The notes under the pieces: model-generated
Database searches by the model: none
Seen by the model: the letters and a program-made list of their open reading frames with translations, nothing else
Told to the model about the DNA's origin: nothing
Shown here: positions 45,797 through 53,926 of the stretch, piece by piece
Numbering within the stretch: position 1 is the stretch's first letter
Layout: every line of letters begins with the position of its first letter
Source: Roseomonas sp.
Lineage (GTDB): Bacteria > Pseudomonadota > Alphaproteobacteria > Acetobacterales > Acetobacteraceae
Reading direction: 5' to 3'
Length of the DNA stretch: 64,000 nt
Assembly (NCBI GenBank): GCA_020249435.1
Contig: JADCFQ010000012.1
Coordinates: 1 to 64,000 of the forward strand
Program-made: the position numbers and the translations under genes

Positions 45797-47103
45797 CAGC
45801 GCTTCCCCTTGCCCTTGAAGCCGCGTCCCGGCTTGACCGCCTGGCGCCCGCGCGCAATCGCCAGCGCATCATCCGGCACATCTGCCGTGATCACGCTGCC
45901 CGCAGCGACCAATGCGCGCGCCCCCACCCTCACCGGCGCCACCAGCGCGGTGTCGCTGCCAATGAAAGCGCCTTCGCCAATTTCGGTGCGATGTTTCGAA
46001 ACCCCATCATAATTGCAGGTGATCGTCCCCGCGCCGATATTCGCCCCCGCGCCAATCGTCGCATCCCCAAGATAGGATAGATGATTGACCTTCGCACCAG
46101 CACCGAGTGTCGTTGCCTTCAACTCCACAAAATTGCCGACATGGGCATGGGGTTCAATGACGCTACCTGGGCGAAGCCGCGCATAGGGGCCAATCACCGC
46201 CCCCTGCTTCACGATGCAACCTTCCAAATGGCTAAAGGCGCGGATCGTCACGCCATCTTCCACCATGACACCTGGGCCGAAGAAGATATTCGGCTCCAGC
46301 AGCACATCGGCGCCGAGTTTGGTATCGTGGCAGAGATGCACTGTCTCCGGCGCCAGCATCGTGACCCCGCCCGCCATGGCCGCCGCACGCAAGCCGCGCT
46401 GCACTTCCGCTTCCGCTTGCGCCAATTCCGCGCGGCTATTGATGCCGCGAAGCTCGGCCTCTGGCGCTTCCACCGCGACCACGCGCTTGCCCTCAGCCCG
46501 CGCCTGTTGGATGACATCGGTCAGGTAATATTCGCCCTTGGCGTTGTTGTTGCCGATGGCGCCAAGCCAGCGGAACAAATCCTGCGCCGGCGCACAAATC
46601 ACGCCGGCATTGCAAAGCCCAATGGCGCGTTCTTCGGCCGTCGCATCCGCCCATTCGACAATACGCGCGACTTCGGATTTTTCATCCAGCACCACACGGC
46701 CATAACGCCCTGGATCAGCGGGCCGCATGGCTAGCAGCACAAGCCCAGCCGACTGCCGCGCCGCCACCAGCGCCTGCAAGGTGGCCACCGAGATCAGCGG
46801 ATTATCGCCATAAAGCACCGCGACATCGCCCTGATGCCCGCCAAGCAAGGGCGCGGCTTGCAGCGCCGCATGGCCAGTGCCGAGCCTTTCGCGTTGCACC
46901 ACCACTTCGCGCGGAGCGACCGCGTCTTCCAACGTCGGCATATCCGGCCCGACCACAATAATAATGCGCCCGAATACGGCTTCGCAAGCGCCGATCAAAT
47001 GCTGGATCATGGGCCGCCCCGCCAATGGGTGCAGCACCTTGGGCAGGTTGGAGCGCATGCGCGTCCCAAGACCGGCGGCGAGGATGATGGCGGCGGGGCT
47101 CAT
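45796..47103 (-). CDS. glmU: Bifunctional UDP-GlcNAc pyrophosphorylase / GlcN-1-P acetyltransferase
   Basis: 435 residues. N-terminal nucleotidyltransferase domain: IILAAGLGTRMRSNLPKVLHPLAGRPM, then VLYGDNPLI and GEYYLTDVI. From about 240 the left-handed beta-helix hexapeptide repeats form the acetyltransferase domain, with NFVELKATTLGAGAKVNHLSYLGDA and NYDGVSKHRT. It catalyses the last two steps to UDP-GlcNAc. Length is slightly short of the usual 450-460, with the loss near the C terminus. Cotranscribed with glmS on the minus strand; the 187-bp space upstream, before the 157-residue membrane protein gene, should hold the promoter. Confidence 0.96.
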   Translation of the reverse strand: MSPAAIILAAGLGTRMRSNLPKVLHPLAGRPMIQHLIGACEAVFGRIIIVVGPDMPTLEDAVAPREVVVQRERLGTGHAALQAAPLLGGHQGDVAVLYGDNPLISVATLQALVAARQSAGLVLLAMRPADPGRYGRVVLDEKSEVARIVEWADATAEERAIGLCNAGVICAPAQDLFRWLGAIGNNNAKGEYYLTDVIQQARAEGKRVVAVEAPEAELRGINSRAELAQAEAEVQRGLRAAAMAGGVTMLAPETVHLCHDTKLGADVLLEPNIFFGPGVMVEDGVTIRAFSHLEGCIVKQGAVIGPYARLRPGSVIEPHAHVGNFVELKATTLGAGAKVNHLSYLGDATIGAGANIGAGTITCNYDGVSKHRTEIGEGAFIGSDTALVAPVRVGARALVAAGSVITADVPDDALAIARGRQAVKPGRGFKGKGKR

Positions 47104-47236
47104 GGGCCAGGGTGGTAACGCGCAGGGCCGCTGCCGTCCAGAAGTGAAAGGGCGAGGTGGTCAGGCAGGCAATTACCGCCATGGCGCTCATCTGGTGGTG
47201 ACGCCGTGGTCCTATCTCGGCTGACTACATGAAAGC

Positions 47237-47270
47237 CATGGCGTGAAGGCCAAACGGCGCCCACGCCATG
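47237..47270. other. Inverted repeat between glmU and the small membrane protein gene
   Basis: CATGGCGTG and CACGCCATG arms (9 bp, perfect) flank a 16-base loop. It could be the end structure of the minus-strand membrane protein transcript or an operator upstream of glmU. There is no T run. Confidence 0.4.
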
Positions 47271-47290
47271 ACTAGCTTGGATTGTGCGCT

Positions 47291-47764
47291 TCAGGCCGGG
47301 CTAGCAGCCTGCGTGGCCCGCCGCATCCGCCGGCGCAGCGAATACGCCATCATCGTCGCGCCCGCAAAAAGTGGGAAATAGGCAAAGCTCGGGTCCACCT
47401 TGACGGTCCGGGCATTGGCCATTTTCAGCATGGTCTGGCGCAGCCCAGTCCAGGGGTCCAAAGCCATCATGAAGCCAATCAGGGCGGGGGCGAGCACCAG
47501 CAGAATGGCCACGACTGCCGCCTGTTCAGCGTATTTTTCGAGCGAGGGCACATAACGGGTCGCCACCGCCGCCGCCATGCCGATAAAGGCAAGCGCGCTC
47601 ATCAATGGCAGCTTGCTGAAAATGGAAAGCCCATGCACCGCCGCGCCGCGCTGACCTGAAAAGGTCACCGCCGGCAGGAAATAGGCCACCAGCACCAAGG
47701 CAATACCGCCAAAGAGCAGCCCCATTTCAACGCCTTCAGGCTTGCCCTTGAATTGATCCGTCAT
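47291..47764 (-). CDS. Small integral membrane protein of unknown function
   Basis: 157 residues. About four hydrophobic helices (near 18-37, 55-75, 83-105 and 130-145), with a short charged N terminus and an Arg-rich C terminus (YSLRRRMRRATQ). I do not recognise a family. ATG at 47764 has a GGGAGA site upstream; an in-frame ATG at 47788 is possible, and the longer frame to 47983 is not supported. It runs toward glmU on the same strand with a 187-bp gap. Confidence 0.75.
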   Translation of the reverse strand: MTDQFKGKPEGVEMGLLFGGIALVLVAYFLPAVTFSGQRGAAVHGLSIFSKLPLMSALAFIGMAAAVATRYVPSLEKYAEQAAVVAILLVLAPALIGFMMALDPWTGLRQTMLKMANARTVKVDPSFAYFPLFAGATMMAYSLRRRMRRATQAASPA

Positions 47765-47965
47765 CCCCTGTCTCCCTGTTTTTGACATGTGCCCCTGAAG
47801 CCCTTGCGGTGTCTCATGGGCTCGTGTCTGATTTGTGACAGATACGTAACTCTTCGCCCAAGGGCAAGTATCCTGGCCCCCATCCGCCGCAAGAGAAAGC
47901 CTGAGCAGGCCGCCACCTGATTGCACCGAAACCTTGCGCTTCTGGCGGGGGAAAAAGCAGGTTGA
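47765..47965. other. Intergenic space upstream of the small membrane protein gene
   Basis: About 200 bases with no gene. It should carry the minus-strand promoter of the membrane protein gene, but no box is strong enough to call. The Bug remnant begins at its right edge. Confidence 0.5.
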
Positions 47966-48213
47966 CATCCTGAAAGCCGGCAAAGCCCAAAGCTGAAGGA
48001 AGAAGCCATTTTGAACGCAGCAAAGGCCAAGCTAGGCGGGTTCAGCTTTGGCAGTGTTGGCGCTGGCCATTTAAGCCTTCCGACGATGGAATTGCTTCAA
48101 CGCCGCGCCGACGTTGGGATGGAATGGCGCGCCCGAGGCTTTCGCCGCGCATATTCAGGGGGAGATTAACCGCTGGGCACCCATCATTCGCCCTGCCGGC
48201 ATCCGCGTTCAAT
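47966..48213 (+). pseudogene. Remnant of a third Bug-family receptor gene with a large internal deletion
   Basis: An open stretch after a TGA at 47963 and ending in TAA at 48211-48213 translates to about 82 residues. Its centre (KLGGFSFGSVGAGHLSLPTMELLQ) matches the middle of Bug receptors, where the family reads roughly PGxFSYGSxGxGTxxHLxxELL. This runs straight into a normal Bug C terminus (PEAFAAHIQGEINRW, then APIIRPAGIRVQ). The region that should separate them, about 120 residues, is missing. No signal peptide or plausible start is present, and the part before about 47999 is degenerate. It is likely non-functional. Adjacent gene is on the other strand. Confidence 0.82.
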
Positions 48214-48231
48214 AAGGCCAAACACGCGCCT

Positions 48232-50091
48232 TCACGGCTGAAGCGCGGCGCTGATTCGCGTGACAACGCTGTCCCAGTCACCAGGACGCTCTTGCCGGAA
48301 CAAGCGCATGTTTGGGTACCAAGGCGAATCCTCCCGATCGAGCAGCCACCGGAAATCCGGCGAAAAAGGCAGCATGAGCCAAACGGGTTTCCCAAGCGCG
48401 GCGGCCAGATGGGCGACCGAAGTATCCACCGTAATCACCAGATCAAGCGCAGCGATCAACGCCGCCGTATCGGCAAAATCAGTGAGCTCATTGGTCAGAT
48501 CGCATAACCCTGAGGCGTGCAAGGCATTCTGGTCAGATGCGCGCACCTCCTTCTGAAGCGAAACCCAGACATCACCTGATCGAAACAGCGGTGAGAGCCG
48601 CGCAAGCGCCACAGAACGATTGGCATCATTGGGGTGGGCGGCGCTACCGCTCCAGACCAGGCCGATACGCCGCCCCCCCATCGGCAAGCGTTGAACCCAA
48701 TACGCCGTTTCCTCAATGGGGATATTAAGATAGCCATTGGGCCAGGCCGGAATGTTTGCAAGCGTGGTTGCAAAAGCGAGAGGCAGGCTGAGCAGCGGAG
48801 AATGCAGATCGAAATCGGGCGGCACTTCGTCCTGATCAAGGACGGTGACCGTCGGATGAAAACTCCTGAAGAGACGCTTCAAGGGAGTTTGCACTGAAAG
48901 GAACACTTGCGCGCCGGCCGCAGCGCCCAAAAGGGCATAGCGACTGAAATGAATCGTGTCCCCCAAGCCCTGTTCGCAATAGACATAAAGGCGGCGATTG
49001 CTGATCTGATCGTCGCCCAACCACCGTGGCTTTGCATAGTTGCGAATCGCCGCCGTATTCTGGCGCAAATGACGACATTCATAGGCGCGCCAGCCTTCTT
49101 CCAATCGCCCAAGCGCCAGCAGGGCAAAGGCCCGGTTGTAGCTTGCGTCAACATCATCGGGTTTCAACTCAAGCGCTCGACCATAAAAGACAAGCGCTTC
49201 TTCAGGCCGGTTGAGCGCGGCCAGAATATAGCCGTGATTGACATAGGTGATTGGATCATCGGGCGCGATGTTGCGCGAAAAAGCAGACAGGCCAAGGGCG
49301 CTTTCGGGCTGCCCGAGCAGGATCAGGAGCCTGCTGCGCCTGATATGGCCTTGCAACGACTGAGGGTTTTCCGCGATGAGTCTCTCCGCCACCTGAAGAC
49401 CTTCCTGCAATTCACCACGGGAACACAGGACAGCCACGCGGCACAGGAGCGCCAATTCCATACCCGGCTGGCGCGTCAGGGCCTTTTGGATGAAAGGCTC
49501 AGCCTCGGTGTATCTTTCCAAAAGGCACAGCGTGGCTGCTACGGCCGCCAGGAAAACGGCAGAATCCGGTTGCAGGCCAAGCGCTTTCTGCTGCGCAGCT
49601 AACGCTTCCTCCAATCGGTTAAGCTCGCTCAACGCACAGCTGCGCTGGTAATGGGCCTCGGCATGATCCATTTCTCGGCTAATGACGAAATCAAACGCGC
49701 TCAGGGCGTCGGCATAACGCCCCATATGCGAAAGAAGTAAGCCGTAGTTGAACCTTGGGCCCGTTTCGTTCGGGTTGAGAGCCAGGCTGCGCTCGAGACT
49801 TGCCGCAGCCTGCTCGTTGCGGCCCAGCCTCATCAGGGCAAGTCCCAGATTGGCGTGAACATCGGCGTTTTTTGGCGCAACCGCTGCTGCGCGCTTCAGA
49901 CGGATGACACTTTCATCAAAGCGGCCGGACCGCATCGCGATCAAGCCATAAAAATGCAGCGCCTCGGGGTGCAGCGCCTGCTCGCTGAGGATCCCAAGAC
50001 AAATCGCCTCGGCGCCTGCAAGCTCGCCCTTCTTGAGTAAATCAAGCGCTTCAAGCAATCGTGCCGGGGTGGCTTTGGGCGGCTGCGTCAT
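48232..50091 (-). CDS. TPR-repeat protein with C-terminal glycosyltransferase-family-9-like domain
   Basis: About 619 residues. Residues up to about 330 hold some eight tetratricopeptide repeats (for example ALHFYGLIAMRSGRFDESV, ANLGLALMRLGRNEQAAASL). The C-terminal 270 residues resemble GT9/heptosyltransferase-like domains: YCEQGLGDTIHFSRYA, GLVWSGSAAHPNDANRS, and VDTSVAHLAAALGKPVWLML. Such fusions are often found near surface glycan or flagellin-modification genes, but none is adjacent here, so the acceptor is unknown. The start is either ATG at 50091 or a GTG at 50106; neither has a strong ribosome binding site. No signal peptide. Confidence 0.85.
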   Translation of the reverse strand: MTQPPKATPARLLEALDLLKKGELAGAEAICLGILSEQALHPEALHFYGLIAMRSGRFDESVIRLKRAAAVAPKNADVHANLGLALMRLGRNEQAAASLERSLALNPNETGPRFNYGLLLSHMGRYADALSAFDFVISREMDHAEAHYQRSCALSELNRLEEALAAQQKALGLQPDSAVFLAAVAATLCLLERYTEAEPFIQKALTRQPGMELALLCRVAVLCSRGELQEGLQVAERLIAENPQSLQGHIRRSRLLILLGQPESALGLSAFSRNIAPDDPITYVNHGYILAALNRPEEALVFYGRALELKPDDVDASYNRAFALLALGRLEEGWRAYECRHLRQNTAAIRNYAKPRWLGDDQISNRRLYVYCEQGLGDTIHFSRYALLGAAAGAQVFLSVQTPLKRLFRSFHPTVTVLDQDEVPPDFDLHSPLLSLPLAFATTLANIPAWPNGYLNIPIEETAYWVQRLPMGGRRIGLVWSGSAAHPNDANRSVALARLSPLFRSGDVWVSLQKEVRASDQNALHASGLCDLTNELTDFADTAALIAALDLVITVDTSVAHLAAALGKPVWLMLPFSPDFRWLLDREDSPWYPNMRLFRQERPGDWDSVVTRISAALQP

Positions 50092-50238
50092 GTCTGAAAG
50101 ACTCACGGGCTTGAGGTGTTGGCGCGATACGACCGGACGCCCCGCCTCGGCTGACCGGGCAACTCAGTATCAGTTCAGGAAATCATTTTTGCGGTATCGT
50201 CGCAAATTTCTTGGGCGGGGCTCAAGCAAACACGCCCC

Positions 50239-50604
50239 TCAGGTCACAATGCTGACCAGCAGATAAAGCCCCCAAAGGCAGATCGCGACAGCACCGATCC
50301 TATCCGCATGCCAACGCAGCCGGTTTCCGAAAGCCAGGCGCATCGCGTTCTGCATCGGCAGCGCATCGGGTGCATGGCGTTCCGCCACCATCAGCCAAAT
50401 CTCGCTATGGCGCATATCCTGGCTTGGGACGTAGGCGAGTTTTAGCAGCACAATCAGCCAAAGCAACGTCACCAGCATCGCACCTGAGCGCAGCGCCAGC
50501 GCCCATTGGAAGGTAAGCGACAGGAAGACAAGCACGATGGCAAGGCTCGCGAAGCCAAGCGCGCGCCGGATGACCAGATCAGCCAATGCCTCAAGCCGTT
50601 CCAA
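50239..50604 (-). CDS. Small membrane protein of unknown function
   Basis: 121 residues with three hydrophobic helices (about 15-38, 42-60 and 103-120) and a hydrophilic middle (SQDMRHSEIWLMVAERHAPDALPMQNAMRLAFGNR). The likely start is TTG at 50604 with GAGGG seven bases upstream; no ATG fits better. I do not recognise the family. It is the last of a series of small membrane protein genes on the minus strand downstream of the symporter, 98 bases after the previous one, so it may or may not be part of that unit. Confidence 0.6.
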   Translation of the reverse strand: MERLEALADLVIRRALGFASLAIVLVFLSLTFQWALALRSGAMLVTLLWLIVLLKLAYVPSQDMRHSEIWLMVAERHAPDALPMQNAMRLAFGNRLRWHADRIGAVAICLWGLYLLVSIVT

Positions 50605-50702
50605 GCCGTGGCCCTCATGCCCCCAGGATATCCGGGGGCAGTCCGAAAAAGCCTAGCTCTTTTTGGGCGCGGCTGGAAATACGCGCTTGCGTGAAGCGGC
50701 GC

Positions 50703-50996
50703 TCAGCCCAGGCCGAGCAATACCAGCAAAAGCGCCGTGCCGAACCAGACCATCATCGCCCTATCAAGGCTAAGGCCAAGCCGTTCAGAAATCGCCGCCG
50801 GCACGGCAGAGAGCAACAGCGTCGCGGTCGAGACAATCAGGGAAGCGCCATAGAACACAACCTCCTTGGTTGGTGGCAAAAGCTCCGGGAGCCAAACCGG
50901 ATAAAGGTGCCAGACAATCGGCAGGGTTGGGCTGATCATGCCATTCAGCAGGCAGGTCGCAACCGTTGCGACGAAAAGGTTTTGCGGGGTTATCAT
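50703..50996 (-). CDS. Small membrane protein downstream of the symporter (second of pair)
   Basis: 97 residues with three hydrophobic segments (about 5-25, 45-65 and 78-95). No family recognised. ATG at 50996 lies five bases after the preceding gene, which it follows on the same strand. A longer upstream frame to 51287 is an antiphase reading of the preceding gene and is rejected. Confidence 0.75.
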   Translation of the reverse strand: MITPQNLFVATVATCLLNGMISPTLPIVWHLYPVWLPELLPPTKEVVFYGASLIVSTATLLLSAVPAAISERLGLSLDRAMMVWFGTALLLVLLGLG

Positions 50997-51001
50997 GGCG
51001 G

Positions 51002-51322
51002 CTACCCCGCCCCTGGCGGGCTGATGCGCGGCGCATAGCCAAGCCCAACCATCACCAAGCCAAAGATCATCCGCACCGCGAAAAGCCAAAAGGCCGCAAC
51101 CAGCGGCAGAAAGGGCGGCGAGACATAGGAAGGCACCAACCGCTCGGCGGTCCAGACCGCCCAATTGGTCAGCATCTGAAAGCCGCGCCAGATGTAATTG
51201 CTGTTTGTCGGCGTCATGAAGAATTGCATCATGAAGCGCCCCAGGCAGCCCCAGGCAGTCAGCGCCAGGAAATAGGTGACCACCCAAAAGGGCAGGTAGC
51301 CGAGGATGAAATTGCTTTCCAT
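51002..51322 (-). CDS. Small membrane protein downstream of the symporter (YggT-like pattern)
   Basis: 106 residues with hydrophobic segments at about 8-30 and 72-95 and a middle (NYIWRGFQMLTNWAVWTAERLVPSYVSPPFLPLVAAFW) that recalls the YggT family arrangement, where a conserved Arg/Pro segment lies between two helices. This is a weak resemblance. It starts 72 bases after the symporter stop, across a strong hairpin, and precedes the next small gene by five bases. Confidence 0.7.
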   Translation of the reverse strand: MESNFILGYLPFWVVTYFLALTAWGCLGRFMMQFFMTPTNSNYIWRGFQMLTNWAVWTAERLVPSYVSPPFLPLVAAFWLFAVRMIFGLVMVGLGYAPRISPPGAG

Positions 51323-51337
51323 GAGGCCCTAATTGCT

Positions 51338-51365
51338 GGGGCGGCTGCGTTTCCGCAACCGCCCC
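51338..51365 (-). promoter_or_regulatory. Intergenic hairpin between symporter and downstream small membrane genes
   Basis: Stem GGGGCGG / CCGCCCC, one mismatch, then TGCG / CGCA around a TTTC loop. It sits between the symporter stop and the next start on the minus strand and lacks a T run. An mRNA-stabilising hairpin or partial attenuator that reduces expression of the two small genes would fit. Confidence 0.55.
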
Positions 51366-51394
51366 AAGTTTAGCCCATCTTGACGGGGCTTTGG

Positions 51395-53452
51395 TTATTC
51401 GACCGCCTCGCTCTTGTCAGCGAGACGCACACCACCCTTCGGGATGCGGATATCGTCAATGAAATCCTGCATCGCCTGGCTTGGCGCCGTGGTGAATTGT
51501 GACACCACATAGATGACCAGGAAGGAAATTGGCACGCCGAAGATGCCAGCAGAAATGCTGCCAATCCCCCACATGCGCCCGGTCACCCGGTTACGCAGCA
51601 CCACGGTGTCGGTCGTCATCGGGCTGCCCCAGACGTTACCGAGCCAGGCGAGCGCGCCATCCTTCACCGCCGCGGTATTGGCCAGAATGGCCGCCGCTTC
51701 CGCCCGCAATTCAGGCGATGTGAAATTCTGGTTGATGTTGCCCACCTGCCGCGCTGCGGCAATGATCGCATCCTTCGATCCGAACAACTGGATGAAATCC
51801 ATTCCGAACCATTCCGAATGGATCATGTAGCCGAAGGTGACGACATAGCCGACGGCCATACCGACAACAGCGGCAGTATTGGTGGTTTTCTTGTACCACA
51901 CCCCCATCACCAGCGCCGCGAATAGCCCGGCGGCAGCGATGGAGAAGGCCCAGGCCACAAGGAACAGAATATCTGCCCCGGCATTGCCCGCTGTCCAGGC
52001 CGCAGCAAACGCCACAGTCAACAGCAGCACGCGTGAGACGATCAGCCGGCGCGCAGTCGGCGCGTTGCGGTCAATCATCTTGTAATACACGTCATGCGAC
52101 AGCGCATTCGCAAGCGCCAGCAGCAAACCATCGGCAGTGGAAAGCGCCGCCGCCAGACCGCCAGCCGCCACGAGACCCGCGATCACATAAGGCAGGCCCG
52201 CGATTTCCGGTGTGGCAAGCACAACCACGTCCGGATGGATGCGGAATTCATTCCATTGCAGGATGCCGTCTCGGTTCACGTCAACAATATTGATCCACGG
52301 CACGCCATAGGGGGAGACGATCTGCCAGTTCTTGATCCAGGCCGGCAGGCTCGCGATCGGTTGGCCGATGATGTTCTGGTAGATTTCCACCTTCGCGAAG
52401 GCGGCATAGGCCGGCGCCGTGAAGTAGAGCAGGAAGATGAAGAACAACGACCAAGCCACGGACTGACGGGCTTCCTTCACCGAAGGCGTGGTGAAGTAGC
52501 GCATCAGGATGTGCGGCAAGGAAGCCGTGCCGACCATGAGGCAGAAGACCAGCGCAAACCAATTGATCGCCGCCGGCATGGAGAATTGGCCATTCGCCCC
52601 GATGAAGGGCGCGCTATGCCAACCGGTCACGCCGGGCGGCGGGGTCATGCCCGCGGCGCGGAAGCCATTTTCAAGCTCTGCAATGCGTTCCAGCGCAAAG
52701 CCGTACATCAGCTGCGGCAGCGGCACGCCCGTGACCTTGGCCGACATCAGGAAGGCCGGGATCAGATAGGCGATGATCAGCACGATATATTGCGCCACCT
52801 GCGTCCAGGTGACGGCGCGCATGCCACCCAACATGGAGCAGACCAGAATGCCGGCCAGGCCCACGAACACCGCAACGCCGAAGGATACATCCAGGAAGCG
52901 CTGGGTAATGATGCCGACACCCACAATCTGCGCCACAACGTAAACGAAGGACGCAGTGATCAGCACCACAACGCCGATCAGGCGGGCCGCATTGCCGCCA
53001 AACCGCGCGCCCAGGAAGTCCGGCACCGTGTATTGGCCGAATTTGCGCAGATAGGGCGCGAGCAGAATAGCCACCAGCATGTAGCCGCCGGTCCAGCCCA
53101 GGATGAAGGCAAGGCCGCCATAGCCAAGCGCGTAAAGGCTGCCCGCCATGCCAATGAAGCTTGCGGCCGACATCCAGTCAGAACCGGTCGCCATACCGTT
53201 ATAAATGGCGGGAACACGCCGACCGGCGACGTAATACTCGGCAACGGCCTGGGTGCGGCTGATAATGCCGATATAGGCATATACGCCGATGGTTAGGCCC
53301 ACGAACAAATAGCCCAGAATGCGATCCGGCACGCCCATTTGTTCGAGGATGGCGATGATCACGACAAAAGCCGCAAAACCGCCCGTATAGCCGGCGTAAA
53401 TCTTGCCAAGCGAGGCGATAAAGGGGTCTTTTTCCTTGGAAGCTCCGCTCAT
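51395..53452 (-). CDS. Sodium:solute symporter family protein with EF-hand-like loop
   Basis: 685 residues with about 13 hydrophobic helices. The SSS family core is clear, with ATGSDWMSAASFIGMAGSLYALGYGG, PDFLGARFG and GGLAAALSTADGLLLALANALSHD. The family member type is the large subunit of the DUF4212-dependent VC_2705-like symporters, which are usually beside acetyl-CoA synthetase genes and related to the acetate carrier ActP. It therefore likely imports acetate, propionate or a similar acid with sodium. A loop at 391-402 (DVNRDGILQWNE) fits the EF-hand calcium loop exactly. The gene follows the DUF4212 small subunit by four bases. Confidence 0.92.
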   Translation of the reverse strand: MSGASKEKDPFIASLGKIYAGYTGGFAAFVVIIAILEQMGVPDRILGYLFVGLTIGVYAYIGIISRTQAVAEYYVAGRRVPAIYNGMATGSDWMSAASFIGMAGSLYALGYGGLAFILGWTGGYMLVAILLAPYLRKFGQYTVPDFLGARFGGNAARLIGVVVLITASFVYVVAQIVGVGIITQRFLDVSFGVAVFVGLAGILVCSMLGGMRAVTWTQVAQYIVLIIAYLIPAFLMSAKVTGVPLPQLMYGFALERIAELENGFRAAGMTPPPGVTGWHSAPFIGANGQFSMPAAINWFALVFCLMVGTASLPHILMRYFTTPSVKEARQSVAWSLFFIFLLYFTAPAYAAFAKVEIYQNIIGQPIASLPAWIKNWQIVSPYGVPWINIVDVNRDGILQWNEFRIHPDVVVLATPEIAGLPYVIAGLVAAGGLAAALSTADGLLLALANALSHDVYYKMIDRNAPTARRLIVSRVLLLTVAFAAAWTAGNAGADILFLVAWAFSIAAAGLFAALVMGVWYKKTTNTAAVVGMAVGYVVTFGYMIHSEWFGMDFIQLFGSKDAIIAAARQVGNINQNFTSPELRAEAAAILANTAAVKDGALAWLGNVWGSPMTTDTVVLRNRVTGRMWGIGSISAGIFGVPISFLVIYVVSQFTTAPSQAMQDFIDDIRIPKGGVRLADKSEAVE

Positions 53453-53456
53453 GGGA

Positions 53457-53762
53457 TCAATCCTCCTGCACGCCGAATTCTTCGTCGACCTGGTTCTGGC
53501 GCTTACCGAACCAGAAAAGCGCCACGACGAAGATGATCAGGCTGCCCTGCGCGGCCATGTAGAAGCCGAAGGGAAAGCCCAGGATGCGGATACCGTTGAG
53601 TGAAGGGGCAAAGATATGCACCACGAAGCTGAAGAAAAACCAAATGCCCAAAACAAGGAGCATCAGGCTGGAAGTCTTGGCCCAATGGGCCGCCGCGGTT
53701 GCCTTATCCACCGCTGGGGCTTCCGTATTGGACGGCGCACCCCCAGATTCAACCAATGGCAT
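53457..53762 (-). CDS. DUF4212 sodium/solute symporter small subunit
   Basis: 101 residues. Two hydrophobic helices (about 31-55 and 65-88) with the family-typical HWAKTSSLMLLVLGIWFFFSFVVHIFAPSLNGI and FPFGFYMAAQGSLIIFVVALFWF. It is an obligate partner of VC_2705-type symporters. ATG at 53762 has GGAGGAGG eight bases upstream, the best ribosome binding site of this locus; a longer frame to 53990 crosses the intergenic promoter region and is rejected. It is the first gene of the minus-strand operon. Confidence 0.92.
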   Translation of the reverse strand: MPLVESGGAPSNTEAPAVDKATAAAHWAKTSSLMLLVLGIWFFFSFVVHIFAPSLNGIRILGFPFGFYMAAQGSLIIFVVALFWFGKRQNQVDEEFGVQED

Positions 53763-53847
53763 TAAACTGCCTCCTCCGATGATCGCCCCTTGGGAACGAC
53801 CTGTTGACCTGCCCTTGTCACGACGATGCGTGACGCGATTCGGGCAT

Positions 53848-53877
53848 TTGACAGCCCGATTCAGGTGCGGCGATAAC
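53848..53877 (+). promoter_or_regulatory. Putative sigma-70 promoter for the 200-residue unknown gene
   Basis: A perfect -35 TTGACA (53848-53853) is followed, at 18-bp spacing, by GATAAC (53872-53877), which matches four of six -10 positions. It would start transcription near 53884, about 40 bases before the gene. Upstream activation is unresolved. Confidence 0.55.
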
Positions 53878-53926
53878 ATGATGTTAATATAGCTGCAACA
53901 AGCTTTTTTAAGGATTTCCGCCCCTA

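Noticed and set aside
45790-45830. glmS ribozyme or riboswitch
   Set aside because: glmU runs directly into glmS with a TGATG overlap, leaving no leader.
51338-51365. Rho-independent terminator for the symporter
   Set aside because: A good stem but no T run on the transcript strand; kept as a regulatory hairpin.
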